Part shown: piece after piece, positions 54,374 through 63,437 of the stretch
Layout of the letters: each line of letters starts with the position of its first letter
Numbering within the stretch: position 1 is the first letter of the stretch
Source: Drouetiella hepatica Uher 2000/2452
Lineage (GTDB): Bacteria > Cyanobacteriota > Cyanobacteriia > Elainellales > Elainellaceae
Length of the DNA stretch: 64,000 nucleotides
Reading direction: 5' to 3'
NCBI GenBank assembly: GCA_019359505.1
Contig: JAHHHD010000018.1
Span: 1-64,000, forward strand
Notes under the pieces: generated by a model
Database searches by the model: none
What the model was told of the DNA's origin: nothing
Seen by the model: only the letters and a program-made list of their open reading frames with translations
Position numbers and translations under genes: made by a program

Positions 54374-55852
54374 CTAGGCATGAACAGTCTGAGGCTCCAG
54401 CATAGCTGGATCGATTTCAATGCCCAATGCCTTGGCAACTCGCTGACCGTAATCCCTATCTGCCCGAAAGAAATGACAGAGTTGGCGCATTTGCAGATCC
54501 TGTCTTGCGCCGCCCAATGCCGTTGCGATCGCCTTTGCCGTGCGATCTTTCTGACCCTCGTCTAGAATCCGCCACAGCATCCCAGCTTGGGTATAGTTGT
54601 CGTCATCTTGGGTGTTGTAGCGATCGGCAACGACATCTCCCAGAGGCAGTCCCGGATCTCTGTACTCCGGCGCTTCTTTAGGCGCATTGTCATCACTGTT
54701 GGGAAAATAGTTGGGGCTGCTGCCGCCGTAGCCGACCGACATTGCGCCATCGCGCTGGTAATGCATCACGGGGCAGCGCGGCTTATTGACCGGAAGCTGC
54801 TTGTGGTTAGTCCCCACACGGTGAAGATGGGCATCGGCATAGGACATCAAGCGAGCTTGCAACACTTTGTCAGGGCTAGCAGAAATGCCTGGAACGAAAG
54901 CTGAGGGGCTAAAGGTTGCTTCTTCTACTTCAGCAAAGTAGTTTTCAGGATTGCGATTTAGCTCTAAAACGCCGACCTCCATCAGCGGATACTCGCTGTG
55001 GGGCCAGATTTTGGTCAGATCAAACGGATTCCATCGGAAGGTTTTTGCCTGTTCTTCCGTCATGATCTGCACCTTCACCGTCCACTTGGGATAGTCGCCC
55101 CGATCGATCGCCTCAAACAAATCCCGCTGGTGCGATTCTCGGTCTGTGCCGATGAGCTGGGCAGATTCTTCGCTCGTCATGCATTGGATTCCCTGGTGGG
55201 TTTTGAAGTGAAACTTGCACCAGACGCGTTCTCCCTGAGCGTTGATAAACGAAAAGGTGTGGCTACCAAACCCATCCATGTGACGGTAGCTGAGAGGGAT
55301 ACCGCGATCGCTAAACAAAATCGTCACTTGGTGCAGCGATTCTGGATTGAGCGACCAGAAATCCCACTGCATATTAGGATCGCGCAGGTTTGTCTGTGGG
55401 TGACGCTTTTGAGTATGAATAAACTGCTGAAACTTGTAAGGATCGCGCACAAAGAAAACAGGGGTGTTGTTTCCCACCAAATCCCAGTTGCCTTCTTCGG
55501 TGTAAAACTTCACGGCAAAACCGCGCACATCTCGCTCTGCATCCGCTGCACCCCGCTCTCCAGCAACGGTGGAAAAGCGGAGAAACACTTCGGTCTGTTT
55601 GCCGACTTCCGAGAGAAATTTTGCTTTGGTATACTCAGGAATGGCATGAGTCACGGTGAAGGTGCCGTAGGCTCCAGAACCTTTGGCATGAACCACTCGC
55701 TCTGGGGTGCGCTCCCGATTAAAGTGCTGCATCTGCTCTAGAAGCTGCACATCCTGCATCAGCAGCGGGCCGCGCTCACCTGCCGTCAGCGAATTTCTGT
55801 TGTCTGCGATCGGGCAGCCGTCTGCGGTGGTCAAGATTTTCCGTTCGCTCAT
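54374..55852 (-). CDS. katA: monofunctional haem catalase
   Basis: 492 residues, the size of small-subunit catalases. It dismutates hydrogen peroxide. The catalytic His is in [19 protein letters not shown], the Asn in [14 protein letters not shown], and the haem-ligand Tyr in [16 protein letters not shown]. The segment [20 protein letters not shown] is also typical. Many cyanobacteria rely on KatG or peroxiredoxins instead, so this enzyme is an accessory trait. AAGGA lies 9 bp before the ATG. Its upstream region has two operator-like sites. Confidence 0.95.
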   Translation of the reverse strand: MSERKILTTADGCPIADNRNSLTAGERGPLLMQDVQLLEQMQHFNRERTPERVVHAKGSGAYGTFTVTHAIPEYTKAKFLSEVGKQTEVFLRFSTVAGERGAADAERDVRGFAVKFYTEEGNWDLVGNNTPVFFVRDPYKFQQFIHTQKRHPQTNLRDPNMQWDFWSLNPESLHQVTILFSDRGIPLSYRHMDGFGSHTFSFINAQGERVWCKFHFKTHQGIQCMTSEESAQLIGTDRESHQRDLFEAIDRGDYPKWTVKVQIMTEEQAKTFRWNPFDLTKIWPHSEYPLMEVGVLELNRNPENYFAEVEEATFSPSAFVPGISASPDKVLQARLMSYADAHLHRVGTNHKQLPVNKPRCPVMHYQRDGAMSVGYGGSSPNYFPNSDDNAPKEAPEYRDPGLPLGDVVADRYNTQDDDNYTQAGMLWRILDEGQKDRTAKAIATALGGARQDLQMRQLCHFFRADRDYGQRVAKALGIEIDPAMLEPQTVHA

Positions 55853-55918
55853 AGGGATTAGTCCTTAATAATATCTAGTGATATCTGAGTGATATTTGAA
55901 TCGGCTAGCTCAATTCAT

Positions 55919-55960
55919 ACTCATTATGAGTACGTGAGGCTTGTCATACTCATAACGAGT
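55919..55960. promoter_or_regulatory. paired operator-like sites between katA and the PNPOx-like gene
   Basis: ACTCATTATGAGT (55919-55931, near-perfect palindrome) and ACTCATAACGAGT (55948-55960) share CATACTCATnAnGAGT and are 29 bp apart centre to centre, close to three helical turns. They lie 66-108 bp upstream of katA. The regulator is unknown. Confidence 0.55.
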
Positions 55961-56121
55961 GTGATTTACAAGGGCTGTTTTCTAATATTGCAATCTTTTG
56001 AAGGTCAAAACATGAGATCTACTTTGGCTCTCTTGCAAATTAGCTCTTAAACTGAAATTTACTCGTTTATCCACCCGTTTATAGTCCGCAGTCTTGTAGC
56101 CCACATCACAAATTGACTTTT

Positions 56122-56679
56122 ATGGCTAAAGTCTTTGACCACATCACCGACGAGCTTCAGAAATTTATTGCTGCGCAGCAGGTCTTTTTTGTCGCCACCT
56201 CACCCCTGAGCGCCACCGGGCACATCAACCTTTCTCCCAAGGGACTAGATAGCTTTCGTATCTTTTCGCCCCACCAAGTCGCCTATCTGGATCTAACAGG
56301 CAGCGGCAACGAAACCTCTGCCCATCTTCAGGAAAATGGGCGCATCACCTTCATGTTTTGCGCCTTTCACGGTAAGCCGATGATTTTGCGCCTTTTTGGG
56401 CAAGGACACACGGTTCTCCCTGGTTCCCCCGATTGGGAAACATTTTACGCTCTATTCCCAAACCTACCGGGAACGCGACAGATTTTTGTGGCGACGATCG
56501 ATCGCATTCAAACCTCCTGCGGGACGGGTGTGCCCTTATTTGAATATCAGCAGCAGCGCGATGAAATGGTGCAATGGGCGGCTAAAAAAGGTGAAGCTGG
56601 AATTCACACCTATCAACAACAGAAAAACTGCATCAGTATTGACGGACTGCCTACACCGCTGGGGTTGAATCTAAAATAA
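56122..56679 (+). CDS. pyridoxamine 5'-phosphate oxidase-like (FMN-binding split-barrel) protein
   Basis: 185 residues from ATG 56122 (MAKVFDHITDELQKFI); a TTG at 56113 is a less likely start. The split-barrel fold shows in FFVATSPLSATGHINLSPKG, VAYLDLTGSGNETSAHLQEN, ITFMFCAFHGKPMILRLFGQ and a C-terminal SIDGLPTP. Such proteins bind flavin or F420-like cofactors; PdxH activity is not implied. The gene diverges from katA across about 270 bp, so it may share the oxidative-stress control suggested by the paired sites. Confidence 0.82.
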   Translation: MAKVFDHITDELQKFIAAQQVFFVATSPLSATGHINLSPKGLDSFRIFSPHQVAYLDLTGSGNETSAHLQENGRITFMFCAFHGKPMILRLFGQGHTVLPGSPDWETFYALFPNLPGTRQIFVATIDRIQTSCGTGVPLFEYQQQRDEMVQWAAKKGEAGIHTYQQQKNCISIDGLPTPLGLNLK

Positions 56680-56747
56680 TTGATTTCATTCAAAGCGGTA
56701 AGCTCGGAATAGGCAACCGAGCGACACTTTAGGTTTGGATTAGCGCT

Positions 56748-57596
56748 ATGAAACCACAAACATCAGATGCGATAGACCTGGATTCTTATTTTCAACGCAT
56801 TGGCTACGGGGGCGATCGCCGTCCAACACTCGATACTTTACGAGCCATTCATCAACAGCACGCCCAGACCATTCCGTTTGAAAACCTTAGCCCATTGCTC
56901 AAACAACCTGTGTTCCTTGATTTAGCTACGTTGCAGCAAAAATTGGTTCATGAGGGTCGTGGGGGCTATTGTTTCGAGCAAAACTTGCTGCTGCGATCGG
57001 TTTTACTGGCTCTCGGCTTTAAGGTTACAAATTTGGCGGCTAGAGTGCTGTGGAATCTTCCAGAAGGGACAATCACGCCTCGGAGTCATATGTTGCTCTG
57101 CGTGAAAATTGACAAAGAGCCGCATATTGTGGACGTTGGATTTGGAGGAATAACGCTGACTGCGCCGCTAGCTTTGATACCAGACATTGAGCAAAATACG
57201 CCCCATGAACAGTTTCGCTTGATAGCTGCGAACAATACCTACACCATGCAGGTCATGATGGCTCATGTCTGGAAACCCCTTTATTACTTCGATCTTCAGG
57301 AGCAAAAGCTGCCTGACTATGAGGCAAGTAATTGGTATGTCTCAACCCATCCGAACTCGCTTTTCGTGACAAACCTCATAGCGGCAAGACCTGATTCAGA
57401 TTGTCGTTATGCACTGCGCAACAATCAGTTGAGGACACATTATTTGAGTGGTCGCACCGAACAACGTAGTCTTTCAACGGTTGCAGAATTGCGTGCTGTG
57501 CTTGAGGATGTTTTTGGTGTCAACTTGAGAGCGATCGCTAATCTCGATCCTGCGCTCAGACAGGTCATCGAGCAGGTCATCGAGCAAACCCAATGA
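56748..57596 (+). CDS. nat: arylamine N-acetyltransferase
   Basis: 282 residues. NAT transfers an acetyl group from acetyl-CoA to arylamines. The Cys-His-Asp triad is Cys75 (GRGGYCFEQN), His114 (TPRSHMLL) and Asp129 (IVDVGFGG). A 12-bp perfect tandem duplication at 57561-57584 repeats VIEQ in frame near the C terminus. It follows the PNPOx-like gene by 68 bp on the same strand and may be co-transcribed with it. Confidence 0.94.
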   Translation: MKPQTSDAIDLDSYFQRIGYGGDRRPTLDTLRAIHQQHAQTIPFENLSPLLKQPVFLDLATLQQKLVHEGRGGYCFEQNLLLRSVLLALGFKVTNLAARVLWNLPEGTITPRSHMLLCVKIDKEPHIVDVGFGGITLTAPLALIPDIEQNTPHEQFRLIAANNTYTMQVMMAHVWKPLYYFDLQEQKLPDYEASNWYVSTHPNSLFVTNLIAARPDSDCRYALRNNQLRTHYLSGRTEQRSLSTVAELRAVLEDVFGVNLRAIANLDPALRQVIEQVIEQTQ

Positions 57597-57622
57597 CTTC
57601 CGCCCCCAAGCACAATCCTGCG

Positions 57623-58141
57623 CTAGAAGGACAGCCCAAAAATCAAGATGTAGATGAGCAAACCGGAAATAATGCCGTAAGCGCAGCCTACTAGAGATTT
57701 AAAGGGAATCTGCCCGGAAATCCAGATGAAAGCGCTGAGGGTGATAGATAGCGCAACTTCTCCCAGAGGAATTCCTCGGTTGAAGTAGAGAACGGTATAG
57801 CGTGTGAACAACATCAGGAAAATAATCCAGATTCCAGACAGCACAAAAGGAATGACATTGAGCATTCCATGGGGCAAACTGAGATTATTCTTAGGCTTAT
57901 CCGGCGATCGATTAGAAAAAGAGATAAACCCCGTGATCAATAGCGGTAGCGCCGTTGCCGCTAAGCTCTTAACCCCCGCTTCTGAACTAAGGCTAAAAGC
58001 TTGAATAATTAAGTTGAGCAATAGTCCTGCAAGGATAAGTTGCGCGACCATCACCAGAATCCGATTTAGTGTATATCTCAGCGACTGAGCATGACCCCTA
58101 ATATATTCCGTTTTTTGAGCAGGTTCAGTATCTTGAGGCAT
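57623..58141 (-). CDS. membrane protein, unknown
   Basis: 172 residues from ATG 58141. After a polar start come four hydrophobic helices (LVMVAQLILAGLLLNLIIQA, LAATALPLLITGFISF, VIPFVLSGIWIIFLMLF, and the C-terminal IISGLLIYILIFGLSF). A lysine-rich loop (NRSPDKPKNN) lies between helices 2 and 3. I do not recognise the family. It is convergent with nat. Confidence 0.6.
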   Translation of the reverse strand: MPQDTEPAQKTEYIRGHAQSLRYTLNRILVMVAQLILAGLLLNLIIQAFSLSSEAGVKSLAATALPLLITGFISFSNRSPDKPKNNLSLPHGMLNVIPFVLSGIWIIFLMLFTRYTVLYFNRGIPLGEVALSITLSAFIWISGQIPFKSLVGCAYGIISGLLIYILIFGLSF

Positions 58142-58339
58142 GGTAATCACCGCGTTTGAATCGAGTTGAAAATCTATATTTATCGGCAGACCCTTAACCC
58201 TAAATTCATAACATTAGTTGTCGATCGCTGTCGCTACCCTAAGGCATAGATAGAAGCCAAACGTTACCAATTTTAGGAATGAATTTTTGTGAAAGGGATG
58301 CTCCGTAACCTATCCAGGGATCTCAGAGCTGGAAAGAGA

Positions 58340-59998
58340 TCATCTGTACGGTACTTCAGGTTCTTTGGATTCTTCGATCGCTAATAGGAGTTGAGAGGGG
58401 CGATCGCCTCCCGCATACACCGTCACGGTAATGACCTGTGCATTGATTAACTTACGCTCAGCGGGCATTTCTGCGCCTGGGTTTATGGGGTAGGCAGGGA
58501 AAGAGGCGGCACTGATGCTGAGACGAATGCGACTGCCTGAGGGAATGCAGATGCAGGTGGGTTGAAGAGTAATGAGATAGGAGGCAGGCAGGGCAGAGGA
58601 TGTGGGAATATGCAGATAGCCTTGGGTAAAGTTGAAAACGCTGCTGTTGAACTTGACCTCAGAGAGAATAGCGCAGAGGTCAAAGCTAGGAGTGTCAGCG
58701 GTACAGTAGATTTGAACCCTCGATTCTCCAGCGATGTGTAAATCTGCCTCTAGGGGTTCTGAGGTGTAGGTGAGGATATCAGTGCGGCAGTCTAAAGCAG
58801 CGCGATCGAATGCTCCAGCAGGCAGAGTGGCATGTCCACCGAGAGAGGGGACAGGTCGCCAAGGGTCATGGATGAGTAGATCAGGGAAGGTGGGACGTGG
58901 AACGTGAGGGGTAAGGGAGCCTTCGCGATCGCCCAGTGCCGAAAGCCCAGTGCTGGAGAGAAAGTAAGCTTCTGAGGGGTGAGCCGGAAGGTGTTTAAAT
59001 TTGCGCCAGCGGTTTGTCCCCATTTCAAAGAGGCTGACGGGGAGTTCTTCTAGCGCTCCTACACCTTTGAGAAAGTAATCAAACCACTGAATTTGTAGGC
59101 GATCGATCGCGCTATTGGCGTTAGCGCCGTAGTCGATCGCTCCTGTTCTGCGACCCCAAGGCAAATGCGCCCAGGGTGCCACCATGAGATGCTGTGGGAA
59201 CTGGCTACGGGCTGCCATTGCTCTATAGAGCCGCATTGTGCCCCGTAGATAGGGGTCAAACCAGCCGCCAATATGCAGCATGGGCAGATCAACCTTCTGC
59301 ATATGAAAATGGGGCGAGATCTGCCAATAATCATCACTGGGGTCAGCATGACTGAGCCAAGCATGATAATGAGAATCAGGCGCAAGCTGCCGCAAAATTC
59401 CTGACTGCGGGCAGACCGGATCATGTAAGGGCGGATTGCGAGCAGCAGAGTAGAGCGTTTGGTAAGCTTCTGCGTCTCCTTTGCGTCGTGCTGTCTCTGC
59501 GGCAAGCTGCATTGCCCAGCCTAAATTGAGCTGATAGCAGAAAGCGCCGCCTTCGTATGCCCAGTCGTGATACAAGTCGTAGCCCACCATGCTAGGGGCA
59601 AGCACCTTGAGGGCAGAGGGTTGGGCGATCGCGGCATAAAGTTGTGTCATGCCTTGGTAAGAAAAACCGTACATACCCACTTGTCCATTGCTTTGGGGTA
59701 AACTTGCTGCCCATTGCACGGTGTCAAAACCATCCTCAACTTCGTGAGCAAACAGTTCAAACTCACCCTGCGATGAGCCTCGACCCCGCACGTCTTGAAT
59801 CACAACAATATATCCCTGTGCCGCATACCAAATAGGATGGGCATAGACAACGGTGGAGGCGATCGCTCTGCCGTAAGGCTGTCGCATGAGCAGCACCGGG
59901 AATTCGTCCTCGCGATCGGGGTAATAGACGTCAGCATCAAGCCGTACGCCATCACGAGTCTGCATGGACAGGGTTTGCTTAGGGCGAACAGGAAGCAT
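58340..59998 (-). CDS. CocE/NonD family hydrolase (peptidase S15-like)
   Basis: 552 residues. The alpha/beta-hydrolase core has LLMRQPYGR, VIQDVRGRGSSQGEFE, the nucleophile elbow GMYGFSYQGMTQL with the catalytic Ser, and LHIGGWFDPYLRGTMRLY with the catalytic Asp. The C-terminal jelly-roll domain (from about residue 380) is typical of X-Pro dipeptidyl peptidases and cocaine-esterase-like acylases. The substrate is unknown. There is no signal peptide. Repeat element B copy 3 lies upstream of its start. Confidence 0.9.
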   Translation of the reverse strand: MLPVRPKQTLSMQTRDGVRLDADVYYPDREDEFPVLLMRQPYGRAIASTVVYAHPIWYAAQGYIVVIQDVRGRGSSQGEFELFAHEVEDGFDTVQWAASLPQSNGQVGMYGFSYQGMTQLYAAIAQPSALKVLAPSMVGYDLYHDWAYEGGAFCYQLNLGWAMQLAAETARRKGDAEAYQTLYSAARNPPLHDPVCPQSGILRQLAPDSHYHAWLSHADPSDDYWQISPHFHMQKVDLPMLHIGGWFDPYLRGTMRLYRAMAARSQFPQHLMVAPWAHLPWGRRTGAIDYGANANSAIDRLQIQWFDYFLKGVGALEELPVSLFEMGTNRWRKFKHLPAHPSEAYFLSSTGLSALGDREGSLTPHVPRPTFPDLLIHDPWRPVPSLGGHATLPAGAFDRAALDCRTDILTYTSEPLEADLHIAGESRVQIYCTADTPSFDLCAILSEVKFNSSVFNFTQGYLHIPTSSALPASYLITLQPTCICIPSGSRIRLSISAASFPAYPINPGAEMPAERKLINAQVITVTVYAGGDRPSQLLLAIEESKEPEVPYR

Positions 59999-60394
59999 GG
60001 GAAACGATAAGGAAAGGCTTTGAAGATGATCTTAATGCCTCTTGAGTTTCTCCAGATCCAGCAGATTGAAAAATTAGGTGTATGGCACTACCTACCTGAG
60101 TGAGGACGCATTGTTTTTGAGAGCCGCGCGGCTCTTAAAAATAACGGATTGGATCTCAGCGTGTAGCGTTATGGAAGGTAGCGATCGCTCCTAGTTTAAG
60201 AGCCAAATTTTCGGTATTTACGGAACTTTTTGATCAGGCTGAATTTACTGGAACTAATTGACCAACCTTGTGTCAATAGATTCAACTGTCACATAGCAAA
60301 CATAGAGCAACCCTGCAGGAATTGGGATTACGCCCACCTGGTTTGCTCAAGTTTGCTTGGCTTACAAACTGGCTTAGGTATCAGGAGGATCAAT
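59999..60394. other. divergent intergenic region upstream of the L,D-transpeptidase-like gene
   Basis: 396 bp holding element B copy 3 at 60081-60172. The right part (60200-60394) contains a few short inverted repeats (for example GCTTGGCTTACAAACTGGCTTAG-like stretches near 60360) but no riboswitch class that I can identify. Confidence 0.4.
60081..60172. repeat. intergenic hairpin element, family B, copy 3
   Basis: It begins TATGGCACTACC and ends TGTAGCGTTAT. The central GTTTTTGAGAGCCGCGCGGC pairs with GCTCTTAAAAATAAC with a few mismatches, so it is older than the other two copies (19142-19243 and 33988-34082). Confidence 0.75.
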
Positions 60395-61972
60395 ATGTCG
60401 CAAGATTTCGTAGCTGTAGGGCAATCCCGCACATTGCAAACTCAGCCTCAACTACGACTACAGGCAAATCAGGGGCATTTCCAGAATCCGCTCAAAAAAT
60501 CTAATCAAAATCTCTCGACCCGCATCTCATCTGCCGCATCTAAATCCGCCAAATCCACCAAGGGCAACTTTCAATTTCTACGCCTCGGCAATTCAGGATC
60601 GTCTCTAGACACCCAGATTCAGTCTCTTAACGGTTCGTCCAACTTTATCAAGAACACGCTGAATAGCGCTCACAACATTGGGGATTTTAGCGGCAAAACC
60701 AGCTATGGCTGGAGCGATGCGCTGAACTCTAACAACCCAGATGACTTCTTTAAGTTCAGTCTGTCTAACGGGCAGCGAGTAGCGCTTTCACTGGATAATT
60801 TGCAGGGTAGCGCTAATCTGCGGTTGCTCAAAGCCAACGGTACGCAAATCAAGCAGTCAGTTGGGAGCAGCATTAGCAGCAGCTTGCGATCGGGCACCTA
60901 CTATGTGCAGGTTTCTTCAAACGATGCCACCTATTCTCTGAACATGAAGGGAACAGGGCAGGCAAATGATGCGGGTAACGCAACGCGATCGGCGCTAGAT
61001 GCAGGTAATTTGACCCGAACGAATCGCACGTTTCGGCGGATAATTGGGGGCAAGGATTCAGTAGATGTCTATCGCTTTGATCTGAGTGAAAAAAGCAATG
61101 TAGAGCTAGCGTTGGGCAGCCTCAAAAATGATGCAAGTCTGCAACTTCTAGATGGCAGAGGCAATGAGATTGACCTGTCTGATTCTGACGGCAATGCAGG
61201 TGAATCAATCACCAAACAACTAGGAGTAGGCACTTACTACGTCAAAATTGCAACTGCATCTAGGAGCAGTATGCGCTATGCCTTGGAAATGAATACTGGA
61301 GTCGTTAGCCCAGCTAATTCCGGCTCTAACTCCAGCTCTAACAATGGCTCTAATTCCGGATCTGGCTCAAGTTCAAACAATGGCTCTAGTTCTTCCGGAT
61401 CTAATTCTTCTGGCTCCGGTTCTTCTGGATCTAGCTCTAGCTCTACTTCTGGATCTAGTAGTGGATCTAGTAGTGGCAGTAGTTCAAGTAGCACAACCCC
61501 CTATTTACGCCTTTCTAAAACCAACCGCGTCAATGCTAATGGTTTGGTAGAACTCCAGTTAGAGCTGATGAAAGGTAACAAGTCAGTTGATAAAGTCGTG
61601 ACAATTTCAGGTCAGCCCGGAAAGCAAGCCTTCAAGTTGCCCAATCAAAGCAAGTCAGGGTCTATGGAGCCTTTGCCAGAAGGGAAGTGGACGCTGGGTT
61701 CGCCCGAATGGGCAGGCGGAAAGGGCAACTATAGCTCTAGCTGGGGAGAAGGGCTAGGCTCTGTTTGGATGGGTATGGAACCCACTATGAGTACGTCGCG
61801 ATCGGCGATTGGGATTCACCTTGACAGCAACGCTAGCTACTCGCCGGGAACCGCTGGGTGTATTGGTGTAACCAGTAAAAGTGATTTACAGAAGGTTGTA
61901 AGCTGGTTTGATAACTCCTTTGCGCCAAAAACGGTAGTCGTCGATTGGGGACTAGGCAGCGTCATCGCTTAA
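60395..61972 (+). CDS. PPC-domain protein with C-terminal L,D-transpeptidase-like domain
   Basis: 525 residues from ATG 60395, 6 bp after a perfect AGGAGG. Two bacterial pre-peptidase C-terminal (PPC) domains lie at about 90-185 (DDFFKFSLSNGQRVALSLDN, GTYYVQVSSNDATYSLNM) and 190-300 (DSVDVYRFDLSEKSNVELAL, VGTYYVKIATAS). A Ser/Gly/Asn-rich linker spans about 306-366. The C-terminal domain has the His and Cys pattern GIHLDSNASYSPGTAGCIGV (Cys489), resembling the HxnGCxG signature of YkuD-type L,D-transpeptidases. No classical signal peptide is seen. A cell-wall role is inference. Confidence 0.68.
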   Translation: MSQDFVAVGQSRTLQTQPQLRLQANQGHFQNPLKKSNQNLSTRISSAASKSAKSTKGNFQFLRLGNSGSSLDTQIQSLNGSSNFIKNTLNSAHNIGDFSGKTSYGWSDALNSNNPDDFFKFSLSNGQRVALSLDNLQGSANLRLLKANGTQIKQSVGSSISSSLRSGTYYVQVSSNDATYSLNMKGTGQANDAGNATRSALDAGNLTRTNRTFRRIIGGKDSVDVYRFDLSEKSNVELALGSLKNDASLQLLDGRGNEIDLSDSDGNAGESITKQLGVGTYYVKIATASRSSMRYALEMNTGVVSPANSGSNSSSNNGSNSGSGSSSNNGSSSSGSNSSGSGSSGSSSSSTSGSSSGSSSGSSSSSTTPYLRLSKTNRVNANGLVELQLELMKGNKSVDKVVTISGQPGKQAFKLPNQSKSGSMEPLPEGKWTLGSPEWAGGKGNYSSSWGEGLGSVWMGMEPTMSTSRSAIGIHLDSNASYSPGTAGCIGVTSKSDLQKVVSWFDNSFAPKTVVVDWGLGSVIA

Positions 61973-62008
61973 GAGATTAAGAAGCAACTGCAATATCACT
62001 TGAGATTG

Positions 62009-62043
62009 TTCTTAGCAGCATTCCGTAGGAATGCTGCTAAGAA
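62009..62043. terminator. bidirectional terminator hairpin
   Basis: TTCTTAGCAGCATTCC pairs perfectly with GGAATGCTGCTAAGAA across GTA. It lies between the convergent ends of the L,D-transpeptidase-like and MFS genes. Confidence 0.75.
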
Positions 62044-62056
62044 TTCTCGCGTACAT

Positions 62057-63241
62057 TCACTCCATCGGTTTTGGCTGTAAAGCCGATCGTCGTTGCCCCA
62101 AATACAGGACTGCAACTAAAGCGACTCCGATCAGGGCAAGTGCTGTGTAGTTAACGACTGTCCACCCCCAATCATTCAGCAACCGACCCGATAGAAATGT
62201 GGTGAACGCCACAAAGCTAAGCATGAGAAAGTCGTGAGCTGCCTGGGTTTTGGCCCGTTCAGCAGGTGTATAGGTTTGAGTTAGCAATGTGGTAGAGCCA
62301 ATAAACATAAAGTTCCAGCCAATCCCCAATAGCAGTAAAGCTCCAAAAAAGTGGGGTGCACTTGTGCCCGCAAGATTGACAGCGATACATAGCCCGTTGA
62401 GAAAGATACCCGTTGAGATAATGGTTAGCACTCCAAATCGAGCAATCAAATAGCCTGTAAACAGCGATGGAGTAAACATGCCCAATACATGCCACTGAAT
62501 CACTGAAGCAGCGGTGTGAAAAGGATGGTGAACTGCAACCATCGCCAAGGGTGTTGCCGTCATCAACAGCGCCATCACACCATAGCCGATCATACTGCCC
62601 AGCACTGCGACGATAAACACAGGCTGTTGCATGATTGATCCCAATTCACGTCCATGCTCTTGATATTTTTGCTGTAAAAGCGGTGGCAGATTGAGTGCGC
62701 TCAAGACTAGCAGCGTCAGAAGCTGGAGAAGGGCGATCGCCACGAAGCCCCCTGCAAAGGTGACTGGCAGCCAGTCCTTTGTCCAGGTAGCGAGTTCAGG
62801 CCCAATCAGGGCAGCTAGGATGCCGCCTGCAATCACGAAAGAAATGGCGCGCGAACGGAACGCTTCTGTTGCTACATCCGCAGCAGTAAAGCGGTAATAG
62901 CCAACAAATCCGTTAGAGATGCCATAGAGGATCGTCGAGAGGCTAAACAGAGCAAAATTTCCCATAAGGACGGCATAGATGCCCAAGCATGATCCCATCA
63001 GCCCGATTAACGCCCCTGTCATGAAGCCGAGCTTACGTCCTCGCTTCAGAATGAATGCAGCTGGAATAGTAGTCAGCATCGTTGCCAATTGCAAGAGTGC
63101 CAAGGGCAAGGTGGCAAGAGATTTATCTGCGGCAATTGTCGAACCGATCAGTGCCGCAATAGTAAACAGAATGATACTGCCAGCCATGGCGAGCGCCTGA
63201 CAAAGGGCAAGCAGGAAAACGATTCTTTTATCAGGATTCAT
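62057..63241 (-). CDS. MFS transporter
   Basis: 394 residues from ATG 63241 (MNPDKRIVFLLALCQALAMA); a TTG at 63253 is less likely. About 12 hydrophobic segments are visible. The loop between helices 2 and 3 reads LKRGRKLGFMTGALIG, a degenerate MFS motif A, and a long cytoplasmic loop sits in the middle (LPPLLQQKYQEHGRELGS). The substrate is unknown. It is not next to a recognisable pathway gene. Confidence 0.85.
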   Translation of the reverse strand: MNPDKRIVFLLALCQALAMAGSIILFTIAALIGSTIAADKSLATLPLALLQLATMLTTIPAAFILKRGRKLGFMTGALIGLMGSCLGIYAVLMGNFALFSLSTILYGISNGFVGYYRFTAADVATEAFRSRAISFVIAGGILAALIGPELATWTKDWLPVTFAGGFVAIALLQLLTLLVLSALNLPPLLQQKYQEHGRELGSIMQQPVFIVAVLGSMIGYGVMALLMTATPLAMVAVHHPFHTAASVIQWHVLGMFTPSLFTGYLIARFGVLTIISTGIFLNGLCIAVNLAGTSAPHFFGALLLLGIGWNFMFIGSTTLLTQTYTPAERAKTQAAHDFLMLSFVAFTTFLSGRLLNDWGWTVVNYTALALIGVALVAVLYLGQRRSALQPKPME

Positions 63242-63330
63242 GAGTGGGTGCAATCTAAATTGAAAAGCTTGAGATGCCCGTTATCCTGCCAGAGTTTACT
63301 GGATTCGTACAGGGATAGTTCTCTCTACTT

Positions 63331-63356
63331 TTACTAGATACAGTTACTAGATACAG
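63331..63356. repeat. two perfect tandem copies of a 13-bp unit
   Basis: TTACTAGATACAG is repeated without change at 63331-63343 and 63344-63356, between the MFS gene and the histidine kinase gene. Confidence 0.95.
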
Positions 63357-63437
63357 TTGCACTTTATTCACTTTCAGAGAGGGGTAGTGGTATTTAGGTA
63401 AGGACTCCCCTCATTTTCAGCCTTTGCAGATTGCACT

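Noticed and set aside
60173-60394. c-di-AMP (ydaO-type) riboswitch before the wall-enzyme-like gene
   Set aside because: The characteristic conserved blocks of that class could not be found. Only the strong ribosome-binding site is clear. A covariance-model search would settle it.
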